Shown piece after piece: positions 7,850 through 17,518 of a stretch of DNA of 64,000 nucleotides. The position numbers and the translations under genes are program-made. Position 1 is the stretch's first letter. Each line of letters begins with the position of its first letter. Source of the DNA: an uncultured Anaeroplasmataceae bacterium (GTDB lineage Bacteria > Bacillota_I > Bacilli_A > Acholeplasmatales > Anaeroplasmataceae); assembly GCA_910584005.1 (NCBI GenBank), contig CAJTXR010000001.1:430927-494926 (forward strand), written 5' to 3'. The notes below the pieces were generated by a model. The model made no database searches. It was not told where the DNA came from and was given only the letters and a program-made list of their open reading frames with translations.

Positions 7850-8754
7850 ATCGTTCTCCTTATAATATCTTCTAAATGTTTTATTCCTAATTCTTTCATT
7901 ACTTTGGGCAATTCATCAATTATTCTTTTACACGCCATTGGATCAATTAAGTTTTCAGCCCCAATCATAACCAAACTAGCTCCTGCATACATCATTTCTA
8001 TCACATCATATGCAGAGCGTATTCCCCCCATGCCAATTACAGGAATGGATACATTATGAGCTACATCATATACCATGCGTAAGGCAACAGGGAAGATTCC
8101 TGGACCACTATATCCTCCCTTTTTTATGGAAAGAATCGGCTGGGCAGTTTTCAAATCAATCCGCATTCCAAGCAGCGTATTAATAAGGCTGATGGCATCT
8201 GCACCTGCCCGTTCTACAGACCTAGCTATGCCAACAATATCCGTTACATTTGGCGATAATTTAACGATTAATGGCTTTTTACAAACCTTTTTAACTGCAC
8301 TGACAAGCTCAAAAGCAATTTGCTCATCTGTACCAAATGCCATTCCTCCTCCTTCAACATTAGGGCAGGAAATATTTAACTCAATTGCAAATATTTTTTC
8401 ACATAAATTAAGTTGTTGAATGGTTTCCACATAATCTGAAATGCTATGCCCTCCAACATTTGCAATGACTTGATCTTGATAAACTTTTGCAAGTTGAGGG
8501 AGTTCTTCTTCAATGACTTTTTTTACACCAGGATTTTGTAATCCAATTGCGTTTAATAATCCACTTGGACATTCTGCTATTCTTGGTAAGGGATTTCCAT
8601 ATCTTGCTTTTTTTGTCGTTCCTTTTAAACAAATGCTTCCTAAAATATTCAAATCAAATAGTTCATGAAATTCATACCCAAAACCAAACGTTCCCGAAGC
8701 TGGAATAATAGGATTTTTAAATTTTTTACCTAAAAAAGTTATTTCTGTATTCAT
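7846..8754 (-). CDS. pyrD: Dihydroorotate dehydrogenase B, catalytic subunit
   Basis: FMN enzyme oxidising dihydroorotate to orotate. The NISCPNVEGGG motif carries the catalytic Cys typical of class 1 enzymes; ASGTFGFGYE binds FMN phosphate-side elements; GMGGIRSAYD is the C-terminal FMN site. 302 residues. The neighbouring pyrK shows it is class 1B, a heterotetramer that reduces NAD+, typical of anaerobic or facultative Gram-positives. ATGA overlap with pyrK, where the TGA is the pyrK stop. Confidence 0.95.
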   Translation of the reverse strand: MNTEITFLGKKFKNPIIPASGTFGFGYEFHELFDLNILGSICLKGTTKKARYGNPLPRIAECPSGLLNAIGLQNPGVKKVIEEELPQLAKVYQDQVIANVGGHSISDYVETIQQLNLCEKIFAIELNISCPNVEGGGMAFGTDEQIAFELVSAVKKVCKKPLIVKLSPNVTDIVGIARSVERAGADAISLINTLLGMRIDLKTAQPILSIKKGGYSGPGIFPVALRMVYDVAHNVSIPVIGMGGIRSAYDVIEMMYAGASLVMIGAENLIDPMACKRIIDELPKVMKELGIKHLEDIIRRTI

Positions 8755-9482
8755 GAAAAAATCACCTCATTTGCTAAAAAGACTGGACCTTCTTTACAAA
8801 CTCGTTTCGGACCACTTATTGTTTGGATGGAGCATCCCATACAAGCTCCAAACCCACACCCCATTCGAGCCTCTAAAGATAAATATCCATAAGAATCATA
8901 TTCCTTTAAGGCTTCTAGCATCCGAATAGGTCCACAGGCGTAATAAATATCATAGGAAATTGAGTTTGTTCTTAAGAATTCTACTGGATTTCCTTGAAAT
9001 CCCATAGTCCCATCCACTGTGCATAACAATAATTTTCCAAGTTTTTTTAGTTTTTCGATTTCAACTAAATCATCTTTGGTTTGACCTCCATATAAAATTG
9101 TCGGTTGAATTCCTCTTTTATTAAACTCTTCTGCCAAAAAAATCATAGGAGCAATCCCAATTCCTCCTGCAATTAATAGCGGCATTTTAGAAATTGAAAC
9201 ATCAAAACCATTTCCTAGACCAATGAAACAGTCTATCTTCATTCCAATGGGGTATGTGGTCATATTTAGTGTTCCTTGACCTAAAACTTTATATAAAATC
9301 TCAATTGAATTTGTTTTAACTCTACTTACTGAAAATGGTCGACGTAAATACTTATTTGGAAGCTTGATTTCAATAAATTCCCCTGCATTTTGAATACCTT
9401 TAACATCTCCTTCTAATTCCATTTGATAAATCAAATCCGTTAAAGGTTTATTTTTTATAATTGTTAAATATACATTTTTCAT
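8751..9482 (-). CDS. pyrK: Dihydroorotate dehydrogenase B, electron-transfer subunit
   Basis: FAD and 2Fe-2S subunit passing electrons from PyrD to NAD+. 243 residues: ferredoxin-reductase FAD domain with RRPFSVSR, NAD domain with LLIAGGIGIAPM, and C-terminal cluster cysteines in MGCGFGACMGC plus RVCKEGP. Ends in TGA overlapping the pyrD ATG, which is one of the direct indications that TGA is a stop here. Confidence 0.95.
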   Translation of the reverse strand: MKNVYLTIIKNKPLTDLIYQMELEGDVKGIQNAGEFIEIKLPNKYLRRPFSVSRVKTNSIEILYKVLGQGTLNMTTYPIGMKIDCFIGLGNGFDVSISKMPLLIAGGIGIAPMIFLAEEFNKRGIQPTILYGGQTKDDLVEIEKLKKLGKLLLCTVDGTMGFQGNPVEFLRTNSISYDIYYACGPIRMLEALKEYDSYGYLSLEARMGCGFGACMGCSIQTISGPKRVCKEGPVFLANEVIFS

Positions 9483-9485
9483 TTT

Positions 9486-12400
9486 CTATTCCTCATCAAT
9501 CACAGATATTTTCATCGTAATTTCTTCTAAAACATTTAGAAGAACTCGAACCGTATCTAAGCATGTAAATACAGGAACATTATTATCTATCGCAGCTCTT
9601 CTAATAATTTTACCATCAGCTAAGGATTCTTTTTCATTTGCAGTATTGATCACATAGGTTACATATCCCTTTTTAATGGAATCTAAAATTTCTTCTGACC
9701 CCTCAGATAATTTCTTTTTAATTCTGGTTTTAATTTTTTTCGATTTTAAAAAGAGTGCGGTTCCCTTTGTTGCCTCTATATTGAAGCCTAAATTGTAAAA
9801 CCTACGAATAAGGGGAAGAGCGTCTTCTTTATCCTTATCAGAAATGGTAGCTAAAATGGTTCCATAATTGGATACTCTTAGTCCAGAAGCCCTTAAAGAT
9901 TTATAAAGAGCTCGATTTAAAGAATAATCATACCCAATAGCTTCTCCTGTCGATTTCATCTCTGGAGATAAAACCACATCCATTCCTGAAATTTTATTAA
10001 ACGAGAATGTTGGAGATTTTACATACCACCGCTTTCGAGATGGATATAAACCTATATACCCTAAATCCTTTAACTTTGCTCCAAGCATTACCCTTGTTGC
10101 AAGATTTGCGATTGGAACACCCGTAGATTTTGCTAGGAAAGGAACCGTTCGACTTGAACGAGGATTTACCTCAATAATAAAAATTTCTTCTAAAGAATTT
10201 ACAATGAATTGAATGTTAAAGAGTCCAATCATTTTTAATTTAATTCCAATTTTCGTTGTGTATTCTACAATTTTATTTTGAACTTTTAAAGATAAAGAAT
10301 ATGGAGGATAAACACTCATTGAATCACCACTATGTACCCCTGTTCTTTCAATATGCTCCATAATTCCAGGAATAAAGACGTGAGTTCCATCTGATATCGC
10401 ATCTACCTCACATTCTTGACCTGATATATATTTATCAATTAATATCGGGTGCTTAGAATCAAAATTCAATGCTTCTTGAACCTTTTCCTTTAATACCTTT
10501 TGATCATATACAATATGCATCATTCTTCCCCCTAAAACAAAGGAGGGACGAATAAGAACTGGATAACCAATCTCTTCTACAACTTGTAAAGCCTCTGATA
10601 TCGTGTGAACTCCAACTCCCTTAGGCATGGGAATTTCTATTTCATCCATTGCTTTTTCAAATCGCTTTCGATCTTCAGCAATATCAATACTATTTGCGGA
10701 AGATCCTAATATTTTTACTCCTGCTTCATGTAAAGGTGAAGCTAAATTGATTGCGGTTTGTCCTCCAAGTGCAACAATAACTCCTTCTGGCTTTTCAAAA
10801 TCAATCACATTCATCACATCTTCAAAGGTCAATGGTTCAAAATAAAGTTTATCAGAAATTGTATAATCCGTAGAAACTGTTTCGGGATTATTATTGATAA
10901 TTATCGCCTCATACCCTGCTTCTATAATTGCCCAAATCGCATGGACTGTCGTATAATCAAATTCTACACCCTGGCCGATGCGGATTGGCCCTGAACCTAA
11001 AACAATAATCTTTTTCTTATGACTACAAATAGATTCATTTTCTTGTTCATAGGTAGAATAAAAATAAGGAACATAAGAACTAAATTCTGATGCACAAGTA
11101 TCAATCATTTTATAAACAGGAAAAATTTTATTTTTTCTGCGAAATGAAAGAATATCTGCTTCACAAGAACCATAGCATCTGGCTAGGTAAGAATCTGCAA
11201 ATCCACTACGCTTGGCTTTAAGAAATATTTCTTTATTCCATTTATTTTGAATGACTTCTTTTTCTAAAGAAACAATATTTAATATTTTTTCTAAAAAGAA
11301 TCGATCAATTTTAGTAATCTCATAAATCTCATCAATGGTTGCATCTCTTCTGAAAGCCTCAGCGATAGCATAAATACGCTCATCTGTATGTTCGTAAATT
11401 AAATTGAAAAGTTCTGTTATAGATAAAGATTTCAAATATGGGATTTCTAAATGATCCACCTTGTTTTCTAAAGACCGAATCGCTTTTAATAAGGATTCCT
11501 CAAAGGTTCTACCTACACTCATAACCTCTCCTGTGGCTTTCATTTGGGTAGAAAGACTACGATTGGCATCCGCAAATTTATCAAAAGGAAAGCGGGGGAC
11601 CTTTGTCACCACATAATCCAAAGAAGGTTCAAAAGAAGCTAATGTATTGGCTAAAGGAATTTCATCTAGCCGCATTCCACAAGCAATTTTAGCAGAAACT
11701 CTTGCGATAGGATATCCTGATGCTTTAGAAGCTAAGGCAGAGGATCTTGAAACTCTAGGATTAACTTCAATGACATAATATGTAAAGGAATATGGATCTA
11801 ATGAAAATTGAACATTACAGCCCCCTTCAATTTTTAAAGCTCGTATAATTTTTAAAGCTGAATTTCTTAGCATTTGATACTCTTTGTTCGTTAAGGTTTG
11901 ACTAGGAGCTACAACAATACTATCTCCTGTATGAATTCCCACTGGATCTAAATTTTCCATATTGCATACTACAATAGCTGTATCATTTTTATCCCGTAGT
12001 ACCTCATATTCAATTTCTTTAAATCCGCGAATTGATTTTTCTACTAATACTTGAGTAACAGGAGAAAGTTTTAATGCATTTTTAGCTAACATAATCAATT
12101 CTGACTTATTTTCTGCAAAGCCTCCTCCCGTTCCTCCTAATGTAAAAGCAGGTCTTAAAATTACGGGGTATCCAATTTGTTCTGCGGCATCAATGGTTTC
12201 TTCAATTGTAGTTGCAGTAATGCTTTCTAAAATCGGTTCCCCAATTTTTTGGCAAAGCTGTTTAAATTTCTCGCGGTCTTCAGCTTGTTCAATAGCTTGG
12301 AAAGATGTGCCTAAAAGTTCAACTTGGCATTCATCTAAGATTCCCTTAGTATAAAGTTGCATTCCTAAATTTAATCCTGTTTGTCCCCCAATCGAACAAA

Positions 12401-12659
12401 TCAATCCATCTGGTCGTTCATATCTTAGGATCTTAGCGACATGTTCTAAATCTAGAGGTTCCATATAAATCTTATCTGCTATTTTTGTATCTGTCATAAT
12501 TGTAGCGGGATTAGAATTTACTAATATAACTTGATATCCTTCTTCTTTAAGTGCCAAACAGGCTTGAGTTCCCGCATAATCAAATTCAGCTCCTTGCCCA
12601 ATGACAATTGGACCTGAACCAATAACCATAATCTTTTTTAAATTAGTTCTTTTTGGCAT
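9486..12659 (-). CDS. carB: Carbamoyl-phosphate synthase, large subunit
   Basis: Makes carbamoyl phosphate from bicarbonate, ATP and glutamine-derived ammonia. 1057 residues with the expected duplicated architecture: first ATP-grasp half (VIGSGPIVIGQGAEFDYAG at about 12-30), oligomerisation region, second half beginning IIVLGSGPIRIGQGVEFDY near residue 555, and a C-terminal MGS-like regulatory domain from about 930. Both halves keep ATP-grasp motifs such as IEVNPRVSRSSA and IEVNPRSSRT. Overlaps carA by 17 bp. Confidence 0.96.
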   Translation of the reverse strand: MPKRTNLKKIMVIGSGPIVIGQGAEFDYAGTQACLALKEEGYQVILVNSNPATIMTDTKIADKIYMEPLDLEHVAKILRYERPDGLICSIGGQTGLNLGMQLYTKGILDECQVELLGTSFQAIEQAEDREKFKQLCQKIGEPILESITATTIEETIDAAEQIGYPVILRPAFTLGGTGGGFAENKSELIMLAKNALKLSPVTQVLVEKSIRGFKEIEYEVLRDKNDTAIVVCNMENLDPVGIHTGDSIVVAPSQTLTNKEYQMLRNSALKIIRALKIEGGCNVQFSLDPYSFTYYVIEVNPRVSRSSALASKASGYPIARVSAKIACGMRLDEIPLANTLASFEPSLDYVVTKVPRFPFDKFADANRSLSTQMKATGEVMSVGRTFEESLLKAIRSLENKVDHLEIPYLKSLSITELFNLIYEHTDERIYAIAEAFRRDATIDEIYEITKIDRFFLEKILNIVSLEKEVIQNKWNKEIFLKAKRSGFADSYLARCYGSCEADILSFRRKNKIFPVYKMIDTCASEFSSYVPYFYSTYEQENESICSHKKKIIVLGSGPIRIGQGVEFDYTTVHAIWAIIEAGYEAIIINNNPETVSTDYTISDKLYFEPLTFEDVMNVIDFEKPEGVIVALGGQTAINLASPLHEAGVKILGSSANSIDIAEDRKRFEKAMDEIEIPMPKGVGVHTISEALQVVEEIGYPVLIRPSFVLGGRMMHIVYDQKVLKEKVQEALNFDSKHPILIDKYISGQECEVDAISDGTHVFIPGIMEHIERTGVHSGDSMSVYPPYSLSLKVQNKIVEYTTKIGIKLKMIGLFNIQFIVNSLEEIFIIEVNPRSSRTVPFLAKSTGVPIANLATRVMLGAKLKDLGYIGLYPSRKRWYVKSPTFSFNKISGMDVVLSPEMKSTGEAIGYDYSLNRALYKSLRASGLRVSNYGTILATISDKDKEDALPLIRRFYNLGFNIEATKGTALFLKSKKIKTRIKKKLSEGSEEILDSIKKGYVTYVINTANEKESLADGKIIRRAAIDNNVPVFTCLDTVRVLLNVLEEITMKISVIDEE

Positions 12660-13746
12660 CAGAATTCTCCTTTTTTTTAGCTTTCATATTTTGAATAAAG
12701 CGATGAAAAATATATTCACTATCTTCAGGCCCAGCAGCTGACTCTGGATGATATTGGACACCTATAACTGCATTTACATCATCAGCAATTCCCTCTGCTT
12801 CTTGATCTAATAAATTTAAATGAGTTAATCGAAGTCCTGTATTTTTTAAGGAAGAAATGTCAATAGCAAAAGAGTGATTTTGGCTTGTGATTTCCACTTT
12901 ATCTGTATCTAGATTTTTTACAGGATGATTTCCACCTCGATGTCCAAATTTCATTTTATAAGTCTTTGCCCCATAGGCAAGACCAATCAACTGATGTCCT
13001 AAACAAATTCCTAGGATGGGTAGGATCCCCTTCAATTCCTGAATTAATGATATCACTTCAATAACGTTTTGGGGATCCCCAGGACCATTAGATAGGAATA
13101 GACCATCAGGCTTATACTTCATAATTATTTCTTTTGTTGTATTATACGGAACAACGATAACATTACATCCACAGGCATTCAACTTACGAATAATATTCAA
13201 TTTTATTCCACAATCTACTGCAACAACAGTATATAGTGGATTTGAGGTTCGAGAATACCAGATTTTTTTTGAAGATACTTTAGCAACTTGATGCAGTGGA
13301 TATGTATATTCTTTTAACTTTTTTTCACATTCATCCATAGACAATTCTGCATCACAAATGAGAGCTTTCATTGATCCCGCTTCCCGTATGATTCGCACGA
13401 TTTGTCTAGTATCTACCTCTGAAATACCAACCACATGATTTTCTTCCATTACTTCACTTAAAGTTCGTGTATACCTAAAATTAGATGGTAAATCATTATA
13501 TTCTCGTACAATAAATCCTGAGATAAAAATGCCTTTAGATTCATAATCTTCATCATTCAGCCCGTAATTACCTATTAATGGATAAGTCATACATACCATT
13601 TGATCTGAGTAAGAAGGATCAGATAAAATTTCTTGATATCCAACCATAGAGGTGTTAAAGACAAGCTCGGCAATCTTTTCCTCCATACTTCCAAATCCAA
13701 CACCATAAAAGACATGTCCATCTTCTAATACAAGTTTTCTTTTCAT
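12643..13746 (-). CDS. carA: Carbamoyl-phosphate synthase, small (glutaminase) subunit
   Basis: Supplies ammonia to CarB by hydrolysing glutamine. 367 residues: N-terminal CarA domain (MVGYQEILSDPSYS) and class I glutamine amidotransferase domain with nucleophile Cys in LGICLGHQLIG and His/Glu in VQYHPES. A clean GGAGG lies 8 nt before the start; only one base separates it from the pyrC stop. Translationally overlaps carB. Confidence 0.96.
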   Translation of the reverse strand: MKRKLVLEDGHVFYGVGFGSMEEKIAELVFNTSMVGYQEILSDPSYSDQMVCMTYPLIGNYGLNDEDYESKGIFISGFIVREYNDLPSNFRYTRTLSEVMEENHVVGISEVDTRQIVRIIREAGSMKALICDAELSMDECEKKLKEYTYPLHQVAKVSSKKIWYSRTSNPLYTVVAVDCGIKLNIIRKLNACGCNVIVVPYNTTKEIIMKYKPDGLFLSNGPGDPQNVIEVISLIQELKGILPILGICLGHQLIGLAYGAKTYKMKFGHRGGNHPVKNLDTDKVEITSQNHSFAIDISSLKNTGLRLTHLNLLDQEAEGIADDVNAVIGVQYHPESAAGPEDSEYIFHRFIQNMKAKKKENSDAKKN

Positions 13747-13747
13747 A

Positions 13748-14950
13748 TTATGACCTCCAAATTACCTTTCCATTCAAAATCGTGTATTTCGCAAACCCTG
13801 TTAATTCCCAGTTTAAAAAGGGTGTATTTTTCCCTAAAGAAAGGATTTCTTCTTTTTGATATGCTCTAAAATGAGTGATATCTAATATTGTAATATCTGC
13901 CACATAGGAAGGCTCTAATTTACGCTTAGGCAACCCAAAAATTTGAATTGGATTGTAAACCAACCAGTTTAAAAAATCTGTATAACTTGCTTTGCCTGTT
14001 TTTATAAAATGAGTGTAAATCAAAGGGAGCATCGTTTCAAGACCGATAATTCCATTTGGACAGGCTTCATAAGAGGCTAATTTTTCTTTTTCACTATGCG
14101 GAGCATGATCAGATGCAATAATTGATGCTGTTCCATCAAGTAAGGCTTCTACGGTTGCTAACCGATTTTCTTCATTTCGTAAAGGAGGGTTCATTTTCCA
14201 ATTTCCATCCTGAATCATAGATTCATTTAATAACAAATGGTGAGGACTAACTTCACATGTAATATTTGTATAGCCTTCTTTTCTTGCCTGTCTAATTTCC
14301 GCAAAGGACTCTTTTGTTGATAGATGACAAAAATGATATCTACAACCTATTTTTTTAGCCAGTTCTATTTCTCTTCTTACAGCAACATACTCTCCTTGAG
14401 GGAGTTTAGAATCTATATCATCCTCAGCATGAGAGGCTATGATTTGATCTTTTTTTAAAGCAATTCGCATTGCTTCTTCTAGTAAAGAAATATGATTTAC
14501 GCCAACACCATCATCGCTAATTCCAATAACATGAGGACAAAGATTTTCTAAATCAGAAAGTTCCTTCCCTTGTTCTTCTTTTGTTAAAGAGCAATAAGGA
14601 TGTACATGGACAACTGCATGTTTTGTAATTAAATCTTGTTCAACCTTTAAATGCTTTATAGAATCAGGGCAAGGGTTTAAATTTGCCATGGCACAAACCT
14701 CCGTAATTCCCCCTTTAGCAGCTGATTTTGTCCCACTTGCAATTGTTTCTTTATAAGAAAAACCTGGCTCTCTTAAATGAACATGAACATCCACTGCACC
14801 TGGTAGTACCCAGCATCCAGTAGCATCAATTTGTTCTTCATCTTCATCTAAAAGAACATCTTGAGCTTTCTTAATAAATCCATCTTGGATGAGGATATCT
14901 TTTTTTACAAGTTGATTGTTTTCTACGATCCATCCATTTTTTATAATCAT
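13748..14950 (-). CDS. pyrC: Dihydroorotase (class I)
   Basis: Cyclises carbamoyl aspartate to dihydroorotate. 400 residues, amidohydrolase barrel: DVHVHLREPG with metal ligands His56 and His58, further His in SHAEDD and CHLST, and the catalytic Asp in IIASDHAPHS. The 45 kDa size and motif set match class I (Bacillus-type) enzymes. ATGA overlap with pyrB. Confidence 0.95.
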   Translation of the reverse strand: MIIKNGWIVENNQLVKKDILIQDGFIKKAQDVLLDEDEEQIDATGCWVLPGAVDVHVHLREPGFSYKETIASGTKSAAKGGITEVCAMANLNPCPDSIKHLKVEQDLITKHAVVHVHPYCSLTKEEQGKELSDLENLCPHVIGISDDGVGVNHISLLEEAMRIALKKDQIIASHAEDDIDSKLPQGEYVAVRREIELAKKIGCRYHFCHLSTKESFAEIRQARKEGYTNITCEVSPHHLLLNESMIQDGNWKMNPPLRNEENRLATVEALLDGTASIIASDHAPHSEKEKLASYEACPNGIIGLETMLPLIYTHFIKTGKASYTDFLNWLVYNPIQIFGLPKRKLEPSYVADITILDITHFRAYQKEEILSLGKNTPFLNWELTGFAKYTILNGKVIWRS

Positions 14951-15819
14951 AATATCCCATCCAATGCCATAGAAATTACTGCCATTCGGATATAAACTCC
15001 ATTTGTCATTTGTTTATATATCCTACTCTTTTCACATTCAACTACATCATCTGCGATTTCTACACCACGATTTACAGGAGCAGGATGTAGTAATATTGCA
15101 TGAGGCTTCATTCGCTTTATTTTTTCCCTCGTGATACCAAACTTTCGATGATAATCTTCAATAGATAGATGCATTTCTTCTTTATGTCTTTCAAATTGGA
15201 CCCTTAAAAGCATAAGAATATCTACTTTGTCTAAAGCCTCATCTAAAGGAATATAAGGAGCTGCCCCATCATCAAATTCCTTTGGTCCAGATATGTATAC
15301 CTCCATCCCCAATCTTTGCATTACCTCTATATTTGTATGGGCAACTCTAGAATGAGAGATATCACCTACAATACAACATTTTAGACCTTTAAATGTATGA
15401 AATTCTTCATAAATTGTCATCAAATCTAATAAGGATTGAGTTGGATGGTTCGATGCCCCATCTCCTCCATTTAAAATCGGCATTTGAATTGTTTCGAGTT
15501 CTTTAAAATAATTATCCTTGGGATGACGGATAACCACTCCATCCATTCCTAAAGCCTCAAAGGTTTTTACTGTATCATATAAACTTTCTCCTTTAGATAA
15601 AGAGGATATGGAGGAATTAAAATCTATCACTTTGATTCCTAAATTCATCATTGCGGTTATAAATGAATAATGCGTTCTAGTTGAATTTTCAAAAAAAAGG
15701 GTTGCCATTTTCTTATTTTCATAAGAAACACTCAACCCTTGCTTAAATTCTATTGCGTAATGAATAATATCTTGAATTTGTTCAATAGATAAATCTGCTA
15801 ATCTCAATAACCCTTTCAT
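14947..15819 (-). CDS. pyrB: Aspartate carbamoyltransferase, catalytic subunit
   Basis: First committed step of pyrimidine synthesis, carbamoyl phosphate plus aspartate. 290 residues with the carbamoyl phosphate motif FENSTRTHYSF (STRT at 46-49) and HPTQSLLDL. No pyrI regulatory subunit gene is present, as in Bacillus. The start at 15819 has GGAGG 8 nt upstream; the frame extends to a TTG at 15834, but that lies in the attenuator T-tract. First gene of the operon, directly behind the PyrR attenuator. Confidence 0.95.
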   Translation of the reverse strand: MKGLLRLADLSIEQIQDIIHYAIEFKQGLSVSYENKKMATLFFENSTRTHYSFITAMMNLGIKVIDFNSSISSLSKGESLYDTVKTFEALGMDGVVIRHPKDNYFKELETIQMPILNGGDGASNHPTQSLLDLMTIYEEFHTFKGLKCCIVGDISHSRVAHTNIEVMQRLGMEVYISGPKEFDDGAAPYIPLDEALDKVDILMLLRVQFERHKEEMHLSIEDYHRKFGITREKIKRMKPHAILLHPAPVNRGVEIADDVVECEKSRIYKQMTNGVYIRMAVISMALDGIL

Positions 15820-15832
15820 ACCTACGGCCTCC

Positions 15833-15872
15833 AAAAAAAATAGTTTTCTAATCCAAATAGACTAGAAAACTA
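15833..15872 (-). terminator. Attenuator terminator of the pyr operon
   Basis: Perfect 10 bp stem TAGTTTTCTA/TAGAAAACTA (15841-15850/15863-15872), 12 nt loop, then eight T on the minus strand. It sits between the PyrR-binding element and the pyrB ribosome-binding site, so it can abort transcription before the operon. Confidence 0.9.
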
Positions 15873-15902
15873 GTAAGTACAAAATGCAATATCTACCTGT
15901 AA

Positions 15903-15923
15903 TCTTGTTAGCCTCTCTGGACT
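15903..15923 (-). promoter_or_regulatory. PyrR-binding anti-antiterminator element
   Basis: On the RNA strand AGTCCAGAGAGGCTAACAAG matches the conserved PyrR site known from Bacillus pyr leaders: hexaloop CAGAGA closed by an AGUC/GGCU stem. Binding of UMP-loaded PyrR is known to stabilise this hairpin and let the downstream terminator form. pyrR itself is not in the window, so the regulator acts in trans. Confidence 0.88.
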
Positions 15924-15942
15924 ATCTTAAAGCTTCTTAAGT

Positions 15943-15971
15943 ATATTACCATAGGATATAAAAAAATGCAA
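15943..15971 (-). promoter_or_regulatory. Promoter of the pyr operon
   Basis: Minus-strand TTGCAT (15966-15971), exactly 17 bp spacer, TAATAT (15943-15948). The start of transcription would lie near 15936, leaving a leader of about 115 nt that holds the PyrR element and terminator. Confidence 0.75.
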
Positions 15972-15980
15972 GAAAATTTT

Positions 15981-17504
15981 TTATTGTTCCATAAATTTTT
16001 TTAAATTTGGGATTTGTTTTAAAGTATCCTGATACCCAAGTTGATAAAATGCTTCTAATTTAGTTTTATTCTTTTCTAACCGACCAATATCCATAATAAT
16101 AGAGGGCTGAATTATAAACGTACTTTTATCCTTTTGGATTCGTTTGATTAAACGATTATAGGAAAGATGTCTTTGCTGTAAAGAGCGTAGTAAGTTCGGG
16201 TATTTGCGATATTTAATCTTCATATAATTTCTTACAACGAACTTTTGTTTTTGACAAACATACCCTTCTGGTTTCGTCAAAATAACCACACATTTTAAAG
16301 CATTTTTCTTAGCTTCTCCATAAGGAATTGGATCTGAAAGTCCCCCATCTAAATATCCCTTCTCATCTAGATACTGAATTTTAGATAATCCTGGTAAACT
16401 TGATGAGGCACATACATATGAAATATCTTTATGATAGTCCTCGCACCTCTTATACTCTGGTCTTCCTGTTTCAACATTAGTCATAGTTGCATACAATTTA
16501 CAAGGATTTTCTAAGGCTGTTTGATAGTCAAAGGGCATTTTTTCATCAGGAATTTGCCGATAAACAAAATCTACATTAAAAAAATTACCTGTCTTAACTA
16601 AACTTCTTTTCGATGCATAATTTGGATTTCCTAAATAATCCACCATTGCATGATACCCTCGCCCTTTTTGTTTAGAAATAAAACTTGCCGCAACACATGC
16701 TCCTGCAGAAACACCATAAGCTGCATCAAAGCAAATGTCATGATCTAAAAAGCAATCTAGCACACCAGCAGTATAAACTCCTTTCATGCCGCCTCCCTCT
16801 AAAACTAAATGAATTCGATTCCTCTTTACAATTTCATGTAGTTTTAAAATGATATGCCTTGCGATTAGAATCCCTGCAATGCTTGGAACAAAAGCTACAG
16901 AGGCAATTAAAGGAGCTGTTGAAATCGGTTCTTCTGTTGAAAACAATGCTTCAACATCCACAATATTTCTTTTTTTCAATTCATACCGAAGTTTTTTTGC
17001 TAACGGGCATACAGTTGTTTTAGAAATATCCTTGATTTGAAACGCCATCGGATTCAATTTATTTCCTGTTCCACAGGAAGTTATCACAGGAACCCCATAG
17101 GCTTTAGCAGTTTGGATGATAAGGATTTTTCCATTAACATCATCAATCGCATCAACAATATAATCAAAATTAGAAAAATCAATTTGAGATATAGTTACTT
17201 CATCAATCCGAATCGGATAAGTGTGTACAACTGCTTTAGAATTGATATCAAGAATTCTTTGCTTCATAATCTCCACCTTGAATGCTCCAACTGTAGATTC
17301 TAAAGCAACCAACTGACGATTTATATTTGACTCTTGAATCCGATCATAATCAATAAGACTAAATTCGCCAATCCCTTGCCTAGCTAAAGTTTCAACAGTA
17401 TGGCCACCAACTCCACCAATACCAAATATGGCAATATGACTCTTATTTAATTTTTGAATCGTTTTTTCTCCTAAAAGAAGAATGGATCGTTCTTCCAAAA
17501 TCAT
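15981..17504 (-). CDS. Fusion of a ThiF/TcdA-like E1 domain and a patatin-like phospholipase
   Basis: One open frame of 507 residues with two unrelated, apparently intact domains. Residues 1-230 are a ThiF/MoeB-type adenylating enzyme with GIGGVGG at 28-34, DYDRIQESNINRQ, DAIDDV and CPLAKKLRYELKK, best matching TcdA (tRNA threonylcarbamoyladenosine dehydratase). Residues 231-507 are a bacterial patatin: EGGGMKG oxyanion loop at 236-242, GVSAG with Ser266, and DGG at 386-388. The two halves are normally separate proteins. At the junction the DNA keeps AAAGAGG (16821-16827) six bases before an ATT codon (Ile231) and an out-of-frame TAA, as if a stop/start pair had been erased. Follows pepF by 14 bp. 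Confidence in both domain calls is high; a functional link is unknown. Confidence 0.88.
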   Translation of the reverse strand: MILEERSILLLGEKTIQKLNKSHIAIFGIGGVGGHTVETLARQGIGEFSLIDYDRIQESNINRQLVALESTVGAFKVEIMKQRILDINSKAVVHTYPIRIDEVTISQIDFSNFDYIVDAIDDVNGKILIIQTAKAYGVPVITSCGTGNKLNPMAFQIKDISKTTVCPLAKKLRYELKKRNIVDVEALFSTEEPISTAPLIASVAFVPSIAGILIARHIILKLHEIVKRNRIHLVLEGGGMKGVYTAGVLDCFLDHDICFDAAYGVSAGACVAASFISKQKGRGYHAMVDYLGNPNYASKRSLVKTGNFFNVDFVYRQIPDEKMPFDYQTALENPCKLYATMTNVETGRPEYKRCEDYHKDISYVCASSSLPGLSKIQYLDEKGYLDGGLSDPIPYGEAKKNALKCVVILTKPEGYVCQKQKFVVRNYMKIKYRKYPNLLRSLQQRHLSYNRLIKRIQKDKSTFIIQPSIIMDIGRLEKNKTKLEAFYQLGYQDTLKQIPNLKKFMEQ

Positions 17505-17518
17505 CAGCCTCTTTTTAA

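Noticed and set aside
8075..8419. Plus-strand frame of 114 codons inside pyrD
   Set aside because: Shadow of pyrD; no start signals and no recognisable product.
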